From Nymphalis io (lineage: Eukaryota; Arthropoda; Insecta; Lepidoptera; Nymphalidae), in the NCBI RefSeq assembly GCF_905147045.1, contig NC_065905.1:10602001-10666000 (forward strand): a stretch of DNA of 64,000 nt, given 5' to 3'. The translations under genes were made by a program, and so were the position numbers. The notes beneath the pieces were generated by a model. That model did no database searches and was not told the origin of the DNA. It saw only the letters and a program-made list of their open reading frames with translations. Each line of letters starts with the position of its first letter. Position 1 is the first letter of the stretch. Positions 37,717 to 50,400 of the stretch are shown here, in pieces.

Positions 37717-38223
37717 TTAAAATCTTTTTAAAAATTCTTCAGAACAAATTCTTGCACGCGCATTAACGGCCAATTTCATTTCACTTATCTCCTTGTCAAT
37801 CTCTTCCATAAAGTAAATTACGAAATCGACCAATTTGTGTTTATACATTTGTTCAGTGTGGAAATTTGTAATCAGGAAGCTGATATGATATCCGTCCACG
37901 GGTTTCCGTCGAAGTACGATAAAGTTTTCCGCTCGCATCATCATGAAGCGCATAAACTTTTTACATAAGATTTTCTCAATCTCATCGGCTTGTTTGATCA
38001 TTATACTTATTCTAATCGAGTTTATAGATGATTCGATCAGTACTTTCTCATTTGCATTTCGCGAAATAATTACAGGATTCAATAACAATTCTTTGCTTGT
38101 TCCCACTTCAACCTCCGGTTTGTTATATCTTTCGACGACTTGGGAAGAAAAATGTTCTAAACACATAGCTGAAGTGAGCGTATGGCGTACAGCTGTTAAA
38201 TAGGGTTTTAACGTTGCCGACAT
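37717..38223 (-). CDS. Arpc4: Arp2/3 complex subunit 4 (ARPC4, p20)
   Basis: Single exon, 168 aa, the exact family length. It starts MSATLKPYLTAVRHTLTSAM and contains LEHFSSQVVERYNKPEVEV, LLLNPVIISRN, the helix CKKFMRFMMMRAENF and RRKPVDGYHISFLITNFHTE, all strongly conserved in ARPC4. It forms the structural core of the Arp2/3 complex with ARPC2 and contacts the mother actin filament, so it acts in cortical branched-actin assembly. The gene is intronless and divergent from Rab35, with 560 bp between start codons. Confidence 0.97.
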   Translation of the reverse strand: MSATLKPYLTAVRHTLTSAMCLEHFSSQVVERYNKPEVEVGTSKELLLNPVIISRNANEKVLIESSINSIRISIMIKQADEIEKILCKKFMRFMMMRAENFIVLRRKPVDGYHISFLITNFHTEQMYKHKLVDFVIYFMEEIDKEISEMKLAVNARARICSEEFLKRF

Positions 38224-38783
38224 TATTGCTCTTTATTAAAATATTCGCTTTCCTACCACACCTAAAGTAAAACTTATCTCTAAAAAATGACAGTTAACTG
38301 AAGGATGACAAATTTGACATTATTATCTTATGCTTATGAATCATCTGCCAGATTATAATTCGGTAACTGCCAAGTGGCAATATTACTAACTAAAAAAGAA
38401 GCTATATTATTTCTAAGCTTTAAATTATTTTATGACGCAAAATGTGACTTAATAACAATAAAAGTTATAGTTTTTCAGTAAAAAAATATATAATCCTACT
38501 AAAATACTTTGTATGAATAGTACCAACAACCTTATTAATGCTTTTAAAAATTAAAACATGTTAATGGCAATATTAATATTTTATCTGTTTTGACTAAAGT
38601 GATCATGCAACGGAACGACAAGACAACTAAGAGACAATGGCGGACGTTTTGTAAAGTGACGCAAGCTAACGTTCTACGGCATGCGTTTATTTAATTTTTT
38701 GCCACTAGAAGTTGTTGATCAATTACTATTGTTATCAATAAACACATGACCAATTAAGGGAATAAACATATATCTAACAAGCA
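38224..38783. promoter_or_regulatory. Divergent promoter region, Arpc4 / Rab35
   Basis: 560 bp between divergent ATGs of two genes that both act on actin and membrane traffic; no repeats seen. A shared bidirectional promoter is plausible but no motif was assigned. Confidence 0.5.
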
Positions 38784-41294
38784 ATGGCTCGCGAGTTTGA
38801 TCACCTCTTCAAACTGCTGATTATCGGTGACAGTGGTGAGTGGGCGAGGCCTGAGTTCGCGAGTGATGCTAGGAGCTGCTTTCCTCGTACGGTCAATTAG
38901 TAAAATCTTCTGTTCCAGGTGTAGGTAAGAGCTGTCTTCTACTGCGGTTTGCCGATAATACATTCTCCGGTAGTTATATTACGACAATAGGTGTTGATTT
39001 CAAAATAAGAACTTTAGAGATAAACGGTGAACGGGTTAAACTGCAGATATGGGATACGGCTGGTCAAGAAAGGTTCAGGACAATTACAAGCACTTATTAC
39101 AGAGGAACTCACGGTGTAATCGTCGTTTACGACGTCACCAATGGGGAGTCCTTTGCTAATGTCAAGAGGTGGTTGCATGAGATTGAACAGAACTGCGATG
39201 TTGTTAACAAAGTTTTAGGTAAGGAGATAAATTCAAATTATAGTAGCTGTTAACAATTACATTCGACTAGCGTAAATTAAACCAGAACATTCCTATTTTT
39301 GGTTTAAAATAAATTTAAAGTAGGACCTTTTTCCACTAGTCCACTATATAATCGTCTTGTACATTAAAATTTCATTAGAATTCATCCATTAATTTGAGTG
39401 TGATTAAGTAATAAACATTGAAATGCAAACTTTCACATTTATATTATTAGTAACATAAAATTAGGCAGGTGGATGTTGAAATTAAGATTTATTATGAAAG
39501 AAACTGCACCATATGTACTGGTCTTTACTTTTCTTATGATCGTTTTTTAAAAATTTGTATTTTTTTTTATATAATGCTTAATAATAAATCAGTTACAAGA
39601 TAATATGCATGATAATTATATATTTATAATTCTAGTTGGCAATAAGAATGACTGCCCTTCACGGAAAGTAGTTGTTACCGAAGATGCTCAGAGATTTGCC
39701 AGTCAAATGAATATACCATTGTTTGAAACCAGTGCAAAGGAGAACATCAATGTTGAAGAAATGTTTCTTACTATAACAAAAATGGTAAATATTCAATATT
39801 ATTATTAAAAAACATATTTCCTGTGATTTCTGTTATGTACCATTTTAATTATGCACCTCTGTTTCATACAGTTATATATAGATTATCAGATTGTTTCATG
39901 TTAATGGTATTTTCTCTGCTCCATAAGATTGTAGTATGCAATTATAGGGTCAATAACCTTCCTCTAAATGAAGGTGAATAATAAATGAGCTACTTTATGA
40001 AAAAATAGTTCATAGATCATCAAAAAATTAGTAGGTACAGATTATTTTCAAAGTCCTATTAGTATATTTTAAATAATTAAAATATTATTTTGAGTTTTTG
40101 GCTGAAGTAGTTTTGATTTGTATGTGATCTGATTATGTTTCATGAACAGTTAAATAACTAAAGCAAATGAGTCATTTAGTTTATTAAATATTTTATAAAA
40201 TAAAATATGTAATGAGTATGATTACTGTTATTTATAAACACATCAAAAATTATCACAATGTTGTCTCGATTTAATTAAATACTTTGTTATCACTTCAATG
40301 TAACATACTGTTGAAGTTAAAAATATTAAGGATAAATGAAACAGGAATGTAACAGTAATATATGTAATATTGAAATAACATATATTGTTTTATGCGGCTT
40401 AATATAGAAAAATTTGTATTTTGAAATCGAAGATTTCATTCTTTAATTTTTAATGTTTATTTTATGCAAAACTTTCCATGAATTATCAATGAGCCCTTGA
40501 TAAAATTATATTATTGTGACCTAAAAACTAAGAACCATATAATATTGAAGTTTACAAAATATATTTAGATTTATATTAGCTTTATTAGTTTGTTCCTCTT
40601 GGTCATAAAATTCTTTTTCTATTATATGATTCTATTATTATTTCCCATCCTGCCAACTAAGTTATAAATGGTGCTAAATAATGATTATAAGTAAATAATA
40701 AAGTTAATCTCCACAAAAAATTTGTCAAAATAATAAAAATAAATTTGGTATTACATAACAAGATTAGATTAGGTAAAGAAAAGTTGTGCATAGCCATCCC
40801 TTTTGTTACTAAATCCATAATTTTTAATAATGATTCAGTATCTTTGTACAAGCTCGTCTGGGTAAGTACCACCCACTCATCAGATATTCTACCGCAAAAC
40901 AGCGGTACTTGGTATTGTTGTGTTCCGGTTTGAAGGGTGAGTGAGCCAGTGTAATTACAGGCACAAGGGACATAACATCTTCATTCCCAAGGTTGGTGGC
41001 GCATTGGTGATGTAAGAGATGGTTAACATTTCTTACAATGCCAATGTCTATGGGCATTGGTGACCACTTATCATCAGGTGGCCCATATGCTCGTCCGCCT
41101 TCCTATCCTATAAATCAACTCCTAAATTAAGTCAGACCATGTTTCATTATGTGTAGAATATGTAACAGTGAATTTAATTATTTATCTTTCAGGTATTAAG
41201 GTCTAAATTGGAAATGAAAGAGCGACAGAATGTAACAGCAAACGACACAGTACTTCTAAAGAGGAGCCACAAAACGAAAAAGAAATGTTGCTAG
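38784..41294 (+). CDS. Rab35: Small GTPase Rab35
   Basis: Exons 38784-38835, 38919-39218, 39636-39784, 41193-41294; 603 nt, 200 aa. All G motifs are intact: GDSGVGKS (residues 15-22), TTIGVDF switch I (39-45), WDTAGQE (62-68), NKND (120-123) and SAK (150-152). The switch/interswitch block RTITSTYYRGTHGVIVVYDV and the Rab35-like KRWLHEIEQNCD separate it from Rab1 and Rab10. The C-terminus KTKKKCC gives a polybasic tract and two geranylgeranylated cysteines. Rab35 works in endosomal recycling, cytokinesis and actin-linked membrane traffic. The long last intron holds a family C repeat. A poly(A) signal candidate lies at 41447-41452. Confidence 0.95.
40845..41106 (+). mobile_element. Family C repeat in Rab35 intron 3
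   Basis: From 'gtacaagctcgtctgggtaa' through 'ccggtttgaagggtgagtga' to 'atatgctcgtccgccttcct'. Treated here as the plus orientation of the family. Confidence 0.8.
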
Positions 41295-43484
41295 TGACCA
41301 CACACTATGGTACAATCCAGGGGTGTCACTTATACAATGCTCAAATATTGAGAGATAGTTGCACAACCCTAGCAGGACACTATGGGACCTCGGCCATATA
41401 ATGTTTACCAATGAAATAGAACCTTTCTCTGTTGATGTAAGGTACAAATAAAATGTATTTCGACATCAACATTATATACAGTTAGTTTTATGGAACTAGT
41501 GGATTTTTGTACCTTGATGTGTAAGTTGATCTCTATTGAATATTATCATGGCAGTGTTGCTAGTTACAAGGTCATCACTGTTTGAAGCATTTTGTTCATC
41601 CCCCACTAAGTTTAGAGCGGGCAGTCTGTGCTGGGTTGGACGATCTCATTCTAATGAGCATTATGAATAATTTACTCCAAAAATTACATTAGTATATTAT
41701 GAATGCATAGTTAATGTGTATAATTGTACTCTCATAATCAAAATTTATGTGATGGAGTGCTATGTATGATATGAAGTTGATAGATTTGAATAATGGTGAA
41801 TTTGTCTTGAAACGGATCATCACATTGATTCTAATGACAGTGTTAGTATTAAAACTTAAATGTGTTTAAATTAAAGTATTATGTTTTATTATTTAACACT
41901 TATTATAATATTTGTTCTGAATATGTTGTAGACAATCTCGGAACCTAAATAATTTGTTTTTTTTTTTTTCATGAATGGAGTTAAACGGGATTGCAAGACT
42001 TTCAGTTAATTTACGTATACCATTTGTATAATAAAGATTGTTTACAACATAATCAAAACGAGTATCATATTATTAATGAATTTCAAACACAATTTCCTAA
42101 TGTGTAATTTCTCATTTAATTGTTTATAAGGTAAATATTGTTGGATCCAGTTAGGAATTTAAAAAGTGAGAACATATTTATATTTTTTTAAATTAATATC
42201 GGCAAAGTATAATCTAAATGTGTATCTGGATGGTTAATGAATATGTAATGCAATATTATTTATCTTAACACAAATGCTATAACCACTCAATCACTGTAAA
42301 TATTTTTTTGCACAGGTTACATAGGTCATAATTCAATTTATGGACCATTGAAATTGAATTTTATTATGTTTTTTTTATAAACCATCTTAAAAAGCCCCTT
42401 TTTTTAAATAATTACAGTGAAAATGACATTATATTGGCCTAATTGTTTTGGTTAACTGTTAAGGCAGTTAAGAATGGTGTTATATTTTGTCCTCTTGAGT
42501 TTTAGGTATTGTACCAAAATAGTAAAGAATTATAGCGAAATTTTACACTGCTATGTTAACGCTCAATTAGGGTTTTTTACTGGACCATAGTGCAAAATAA
42601 ATTTTGGGATCATAAGTAATGTATGCATCAGGAATACAGCAAATAGGTTTAATAAGACTTGAAAACATATAATTTGTAGTATGAAATTATTAAATACCAA
42701 AACATTCTGTAAATATCAATAAAAATATTTTAGATTTCCTATAGATTTATTTAAATTAAAAAAATACTTGAAATGCTTAACTTATCACCAAGAATGTAAG
42801 AAATAATGAATTTAGTTTTATATAATAATATTCATTCCGTACAATATTGTACTTCATTATTAGACTGGCCAAAGAAAAACGATTGAATACTCTTTACTAA
42901 ACAAGACGAACATAAATAAAAAATATTACATGAAGAATGAGCTTTGAGGTGTTATAAGTTGCCGGTCTAATAGTTTGCAGCATTTTGCTTTATTTTGAAT
43001 TGGTACTTGTATTATTTTTAAGTTATGTATATGTTCATACCAGCATTTTAAAAGTGTAAATAGATATATTTTGCCCATAATTAACCAAGCGTTTTAATTA
43101 TTATACCTATATATGTAATTCATAATTTTCGAATTACAATTTCAAAGACTAAAGTATCTATTTGATTCATTTAATTCTACTCGACATATTCTTAATCTTA
43201 TACACATATGACTTATACATTAAAGTAATGTATTATTGTTGTGCGCTTGTAATATTTGAACATTATACAAAACAAAATCTGACATTTAAATTTGTCTGAA
43301 AACTAAATTAATGTTTCACGTTTTTGTCTTTGTTTTTGTAAATAGAAAATAACTATATTTATAAATATTTTAATAATTGTTCAAGCAAGCTATACAAGCA
43401 AGCAAGCATTCTATAATATCGATTCTATATTAAGAAAGTTACCGTCAACTATAATCTTCGTTTAATAACATAATTTCACCATCA
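41295..43484. other. Rab35 3' UTR and AT-rich spacer
   Basis: 2.2 kb with no supportable coding region or recognised repeat. The proximal part is probably 3' UTR with several possible poly(A) signals. A short 'caagcaag' run lies near 43383. Confidence 0.5.
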
Positions 43485-45330
43485 TCATCATATTCAGCCA
43501 ACATTAATTCACTGCTGGACATAGGCCTCCTCACAGGCGCGCCAGTTCTCCCGGTTCTGTGCTAGTCGCATCCATTGAGCACCCGCCATCTTCCTAAAAT
43601 CGTCTGACCATCGGGCGGGTGGTCTGCCCACTGGCCTTTTTGCTTCTCTAGGCCACCACTCCGTGACGACTTTAGTCCACCTTCCGTCTTCTCGTCTGGC
43701 CAAGTGTCTAGCCCATCTCTACTTTAACCTTGTGATACGCTTCCCAATATCTTCGACTTTTGTCTTTCGTCGGATTTCTGCGTTTGATACACGATCAACG
43801 AGGGAGATGCCTAGCATAGCACGCTCCATCGCCCTTTGTGCCACTTTTATTTTGTGCATGCTATGCTTAGTAAGCGTCCATGTTTCGGCACCGTTGGTTG
43901 GTCTTGAGGCATTGTGGGAGTTTGGATATCAACGTATCTTCGAGCTTTCTAAAAGCAGCCCACCCTAATCCAATGCGTCGTTCGATCTCCTGTATTTGAG
44001 ATTTCCGATCAAATGATAAACGATGTCCAAGGTAGATATCATCGCTGACCATCTGTACAGTGTCCTTACCTACGATTATGTTAGGTGTACGTATGTGGCG
44101 ATTAGTCATGATTTTGGTCTTGGACATGTTCATCCTCAGACCGATCCTCAGTGAAACTTCTTGCGGATCTGCTAGCATAAGTTGAAGTTCTTTGGTGCTC
44201 TCGGCGACAAGAATCAAGTCGTCCGCGAACCTAAGGTGCGTCATGCGTGTTCCGTTTATATTGATACCTCTCTCCCTCAAATCCAGCGTCTTCAACACAT
44301 CTTCTAAGACGGTGTTGAAGAGTTTCGGCGAGAGGTTATCGCCTTGTCGGACCCCTCTGTCAACAGACACGAGGTTGGTGTTTTTGTACCTGCATAGTCG
44401 CGAATTTGTACAGCTATCGGAGGATATCTACGTATCGCTTGTCAATACCGCAGCGATGGAGAGATTGAATCACGGCCTAATGTTCAACACTGTCGAAAGC
44501 CTTCTCGTAATCAACGAAGGCAGAGCACAGGGGTCGGTTATACTCATTGCACTTCTCCATTAGCTGCTTGACAGTATGGATGTGGTCCATAGTAGAGTAT
44601 CCACTCCGGAAGCCAGCTTGCTCGATAGGTTGGTATTCGTCGAGGGTGTTAGCGAGTCGGTGGCACAGGACTTTAGCGAACAGTTGTAAACTTTAGCGAA
44701 CACCTGAGAGAGATGGCTTATTGGACTGTAGTTTGTCAGTTTTGTTTTGTCGCCATTCTTATAAAGTATCGTGACAATTGCATTCTTCCATTGACCGGGT
44801 GTAGAACCCTGTAGGAGAATTTCGTTAAAAAAATTTACAAGGACTTCAAGTATAGGTTTTCCACCTGCCTGCAACATTTCGACATGTACCCCGTCCTCAC
44901 CAGAGGCTTTACCTTTTTTCATTTTGCTTAGCGCATGCTCTACTTCATCTGGTGTTATATGAGGTAATTCGCCTTTTTCGATTCGCTCTACTGGCGCTGC
45001 TCTGCCGTCGCATCTTGTATCGATTGCGGTATTTTTGAGGTATACAGGTCCCTGTAAAACTCTTCGAGGATCTTTATAATTTGGTCACGATCAGACACAA
45101 TATTGCCGGCATGATCCTTCAGCTTGTTTATTTCCCTCATGCCCAAGCTAAGTTTTTTTCTATAAGCTTTCGGGCCCCTATTGTCTTGGATGGTTTTTGC
45201 AATAGTTCTGTGTTATTTAAGTCATTACGGATTGCCTGCTTTATAGCCTTATTAATCTCTCTCTGATCTGATGTTATACCAGTCTTCAATTCCCTTCTTT
45301 AGGATTCCTATCCTGAGAGAGCGTATGTAC
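43485..45330 (-). mobile_element. Degenerate RTE-type LINE
   Basis: Minus-strand frames, broken by frameshifts, carry reverse-transcriptase motifs: KGKASGEDGV..EMLQAGG, TILYKNGDK, GVRQGDNLSPKLFN, LRFADDLILVAES, SFDRKSQIQEIERRIGLGWA, and the end VGRPPARWSDDFRKMAG..QEAYVQQ-like. Homologous to the nearly intact element at 56177-59341 but diverged and 5' truncated (no endonuclease seen). It fills the space between Rab35 and UQCR10. Confidence 0.88.
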
Positions 45331-45544
45331 CTGTTAATTTCACCATCGAATCATTTTCTCAATTATTGTTTTATTTGAATTTTTCAATCTGTCTCGTAAT
45401 GTCTATTAGCCTTATAGATTATCTAGCACTTATGGTCAAATGTCATTTTGTTACTTGTCAAATGTAATGAAAATGTCATTATTGACGTGAAAAGTTGAGT
45501 TCGGTCGATTAGTGCTAAGCTCCGAAAATTCAATACCCGACAAA

Positions 45545-46078
45545 ATGTCGCTGTGGTCAACGCTGAATCGAAATGTGTTCAAAAGAACATCAACTTTTGC
45601 TGTTGCCGTAGCAGGCGGAACATTTTTCTTCGAAAGAACCTTCGAAGTAATATCAGTTTCGATTTTCGAAAGTGTAAATAAGGGAGTAAGTATTTGTTAT
45701 GTAATTTCTGCTTCAGTTAAATTTTATTAGAAATTCACTCAACCTAGATGATCAAAATAATTGAATAATATAATTACCAATAACCATTTTAACAGAAGAG
45801 ATTCTAAGACAGTTTTACTTTAGATTTATTTTTATAACCTCTTCATTTTTTTTTAATTAAAAATTATGTATATTATTTGTAAAAGGAAAATAAAATTCAT
45901 ATATGCGATTAAATTGATTTATAATTTTCTTACTTAAAATTCAAGCCAGATAGTAATAACATTTTAGTAAGAAATTAAGTATGTATATTATAAGAAAAAT
46001 AGATATTAAAATAAAGGCTTTAATTGTTTTTTATTCTTTCAGAAACTCTGGAAAGACATCAAGCACAAGTACGAGTAA
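45545..46078 (+). CDS. UQCR10: Cytochrome b-c1 complex subunit 9 (UQCR10)
   Basis: Exons 45545-45685 and 46043-46078; 177 nt, 58 aa. The start is ATG 45545 (MSLWSTLNRNVFKRTSTFAV); codons open upstream are ignored because the family begins here. One transmembrane segment follows (TFAVAVAGGTFFFERTF), and the end GKLWKDIKHKYE is the family signature. It is a small inner-membrane subunit of respiratory complex III next to cytochrome c1 and the Rieske protein. Length matches the human protein (63 aa). The promoter must be short, squeezed between the LINE relic and the ATG (about 215 bp). Confidence 0.95.
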
Positions 46079-47474
46079 TGTGTAAAAAAAGGAAACACCA
46101 ATGAATTAATTTCTTAGTTATATTGTTAACATGATTAAATTATATTAATTTACAAAGAGTATCATTTATTTCATATAAGTTTAATATAGACTAGAACTAG
46201 AGATATTCTGTAGAATAATAGGCAAAATTTCTTAATAGTAAATTATATAGACCGTTTTGATCATAATTCTACTTGTGGTCCAAGTCACCCAAATAAAATT
46301 TATTAAACCACTTTGACAGTATTATATAAGTCTATAATTTATATTTTTATATGTTTTACATATTCAAATTATGATAACTTTGAATCTATTGCATTTCAAA
46401 GATTTTGCTTATTAAACTTGCTTTTTTTTTTGCAAAAAATCAATTGCAATATTTGCATCCACACTTTTTTTTAAATTGTAATTTGTATGTTAAAGTTAAT
46501 TAAGGGATTATTTAGAATTTTTTTAAATGCATTTATTTGAATTAGTCTACTGAACAACAACAGCAAACTACTGTTTTGTGCATTCTACAGTTGCAATCAC
46601 TTAAATGGCTATCAACCTTCCTTATTAGCTGCTGATTAGTTGAAACTCTGATTTTTCCACTTTTGTTTTTATTGATTTAACATTCGAAAGAAGAAGACAG
46701 CATCGTATGACATTGTGTAAATAATCATTCAATAAAAAGCATTTTTACTATACAGATGTATCTCTTACTAAATATTCTGTAGATTACAAAGATAAGACGA
46801 GTATAAAGTATAGTTTTAGTGTTTTGTCCTCCTTGTCCCGTTGTACACATTCTGTTAAGCTGAATCTGGATTTAAAGGTTTAGATTATAAAATGCTGTAC
46901 AATGCTATCATACATCGTTTTTCTCATGAATACACCCTTTTCTTCAATTTTTTTTATTTCTAATATATCATATTGTATACAATGATGATACAAGTTCTTG
47001 AGACCTATAAACTGATATTGGGGTAACTTAAGCTAACCCTACTGTCTCAGCATTTCTAATGATTTAAACACGAAGTACCATTTGTTATTCTAAAAAACAA
47101 TAATACTGCTTGGAGCTAAAATAAGTCTTTATACATATGCATTTACTTTGGTAATATAATACATGCGACTCAGTCCCAAATTGACAATCCTATCCCAACA
47201 CCATACATTTAACAAAGTAATAAATTAATTAACAAATGTCACCCGTTGTAGAGTGGATATGTACAAAGCGTCTTGCATATTTAACATATCCTAGTTAGTA
47301 TATTAAAGACAACGAGTCACCAAGGTCTAAGAACGGGGTTGTCGCATATTATTTGTTAATAAGCCCCTTCATTATACATAAAGTTAAATTAAAGTTTTCA
47401 CTTAAATACTTTACAGTGCAACAACCTTGTTATCTCTTGTTGAACATAATACCAATATTTAGGTACAATTTTCA
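46079..47474. other. Convergent spacer UQCR10 / Lztr1
   Basis: AT-rich, without a gene. Probable 3' UTRs of UQCR10 and Lztr1. It contains one copy of the short repeat shared with 19437-19471 (46670-46706). Confidence 0.5.
46670..46706. repeat. Second copy of short dispersed repeat
   Basis: 'attgatttaacattcgaaag' followed by aagaagacagcatc, matching 19437-19471. Confidence 0.5.
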
Positions 47475-50400
47475 CTAGTTGCCCATTCTATGTCGTTTAT
47501 ATTCTGCATCCTCTGTGAGTGTGTCGGCCGACGTGGATGCGGGCAGGGAGCGGGGTTGGAGGGGGAGTGGGGTGTCGACTCGTGGCTCATCAGCAAGTGC
47601 CCATATTATGTCCACTAGAAGAGGCTGTGCGAGATTCTTAATAGCTTCTTGGCGGGCCACCTAGGTCAAAATATGCTATTAAAAAACTTTAAAAAAAAAG
47701 TAAAATTTCTAGCAAACAGATTTAAGTCAAAAAGTGTTCTATACTTACATTATGAGGAGGTAAGTTTAGTCAGTAGTTTGTTTCATGCAGATTTACGCAA
47801 AAAATACCAAACCTTATTTATATGAAACTATCATATGGGTATCATATAGTTTAGTTTTAAAAAATACCTATTTTGTATGTATTTATATTTTAGACTTAAG
47901 AAAACATTAATAAATTTGTATTATGAACGTACAATATTACCCATGCGAAATCTTAAAGGAAAGCTAGTATACTAAGATGTTATAAATGTATGTATGTATA
48001 TCTGTTATAGATTAATAGACTTCGATAGTTGGGCACCGTTTGACTATCATGAAAATTAGCATATAATAATAATAATAATGTCCTCCAGACCTCTTTAGGA
48101 AACGGCGGCCAATCTTAAGAGTGGCTAATCTAGCCAACTACGCAGGAGATATTATAGTGCACAAGTGTGTGCGCAAACACAGGTGCACTCTCTATTCCCT
48201 AACTCTCATAATCCGATGGGACGGCAATCCGACACGACCCGAAAGAGTTCAGGCGCAGGACCAACGGCTTTACGTGCTTTCCGAGGCACGGGAGTGTACA
48301 CACTTCCAACTTCCAGACTCCGGGCTGCTACTGAGAATTTTCTGACAGAAAAACCCAATAACTTTTTATTGGCCCCACCTGGGAATCGAACCCAGCACCT
48401 CCGCATCTGCGTTATATCAAGCCACTAGACCAACGAGGCAGTATTATATTAGCATATAAATATGTGTAATATCCCGCTAGATGGCACTGTAGACCTCTAT
48501 ACCATTCAAATTGTGATAATTGGTAAATTTACACATGAAAAAACTACCCGGTTTTGCTACAATAATACACAAGAAATATGTATGAAACCTCTCACCTGAT
48601 CGAAATGATGGACGATCATCTTGAGAGCGTACTCCTTTATATCAGTTGCCCTCATACGGTCCGCAGCTTGTAAGATGGCGAGTACATTCTCCGGTGAGAC
48701 ATTGTTTTGCAGGTTATGTTTGCAGAACACTTGGAGACGATTGTTGGTGAAACCTGTATATGATCATTATTATTTGTAGTCTAGATTCCAAATTCCAGGA
48801 ATTCCAGCAATTTCATGTCAATAGACGTATTAGGAGGGATAATTGTTTTTAGTTTGTCAAGAGATTTCAAATTTTTCCATTCAAATGAACTGTTTTTGTA
48901 TATCTGAGATTTGGACGTCGTCGTGGCTCAAAGACATTTGTTTACACCATGAGAAAATCATTTAACAATAAAAAAATCAATGAAATGTGCTGATAAATAA
49001 AAACGCAGAGCCGTAACGCTGCTAAGCCTAGGGTTGCTACATCAAATATACATTTTAACAGATTGAAAAATAAAGTTTATTTTTCTTTTTAATTAGTAGG
49101 CGACACAAAGACAACATTATTTTATTCACAAGGAATTTACATACACTTAATATTTAGGTTGTCTCGTGTATTTGACATTGAACTTTACAGAGTCCACTAA
49201 TTTGGATAGTTTTGTAGTATTCAGAAACTATTTAAAATTCAAATAATTTACATCAAAGTTCAGTATAGTTACTAACTCAGCTTTTAATAAATCCAAAGCC
49301 ATACGATTTCTCTTTGGTATATAAATTATTTAGAGGACTGAACACCCTTTCTTTGTTGCTTACCGGAATTGACACTAATTATTTTGCATAAAAATTTATC
49401 ACTCCTGCTTGCAAGCAGACCTTTAGTTGATAAATTGATTATCTTATAATAACAAATTTAGTAGCATCGGTATCTTTCAGCATAACTGAGCATTAACTAT
49501 AATACCTTATTAATTGATTCTTAATAAGATTTTATTAGTTAAGAAGAAAATGTTGCTAACATTTAATTTTAACTGTTTGTTTTACTTTAATATTAAATAA
49601 ATATATGTATACTATTATATAAAGCTCTCTTATTCGTAAACAAATCTTCCCTCTTTATTGTACAAGACTTCGAAACCCGACTCAGCGAAGTAACTTCTTA
49701 AATATATACCATAGGTTCTTACCATAGTATATAGGTGCTTGGAACAGGTACAATGAGTCCTCGGTAGGCATGTTGGTGTCGCCATAGTAAATATATCGTA
49801 GCAAGGAGTCGAAGGCTTCTTCTGACGGCACCGTGTCGCATATTTGAATCTGTAAATATTACTCGTCGTTAGTTCATACGGCTCTCAGACCAACGAAAGG
49901 TAGACAGCGTCACGTAATCACAGGGAGGCAGGGTAATAGAAGCTAAATTTGAAATAGACAGCCAACTGCATTCCACTTTAATACGGGGAGCCGGATGCGC
50001 TAAAGTTGCTTGATTTGCAACTGTAACGTTTTTGTGTGAATGTCCATAGCCTCGGAATGTCAGTCAGCTATTGCCATGACCATTTGTTTTGTTTTGCAGC
50101 GACTAAGTGTTGCACTTTATAAAGTGTCGCTCACGTTGACGACGTTGTCGTGCGGCGAGAAGGAGCGGAACATGGCCTCGAAGTAGGCGGCGCGCGCGGC
50201 CAGGATGGAGCGGTGCGCGGGCCGGGCGGCGCCGCCCACGCGCAGCTTCACGTCCGCCAGCTCCGCTCCGCCGCCGCCCACGAACACGCTCATGTCCTGC
50301 TCCAGCGTCGTGCCTGCGGACACGCGAGAGGCGCTTACTCGTTTGTACAGAGATCCTCCGTCTTTGAAATATTAGACCATTTTAGACCTATTTCTATTCT

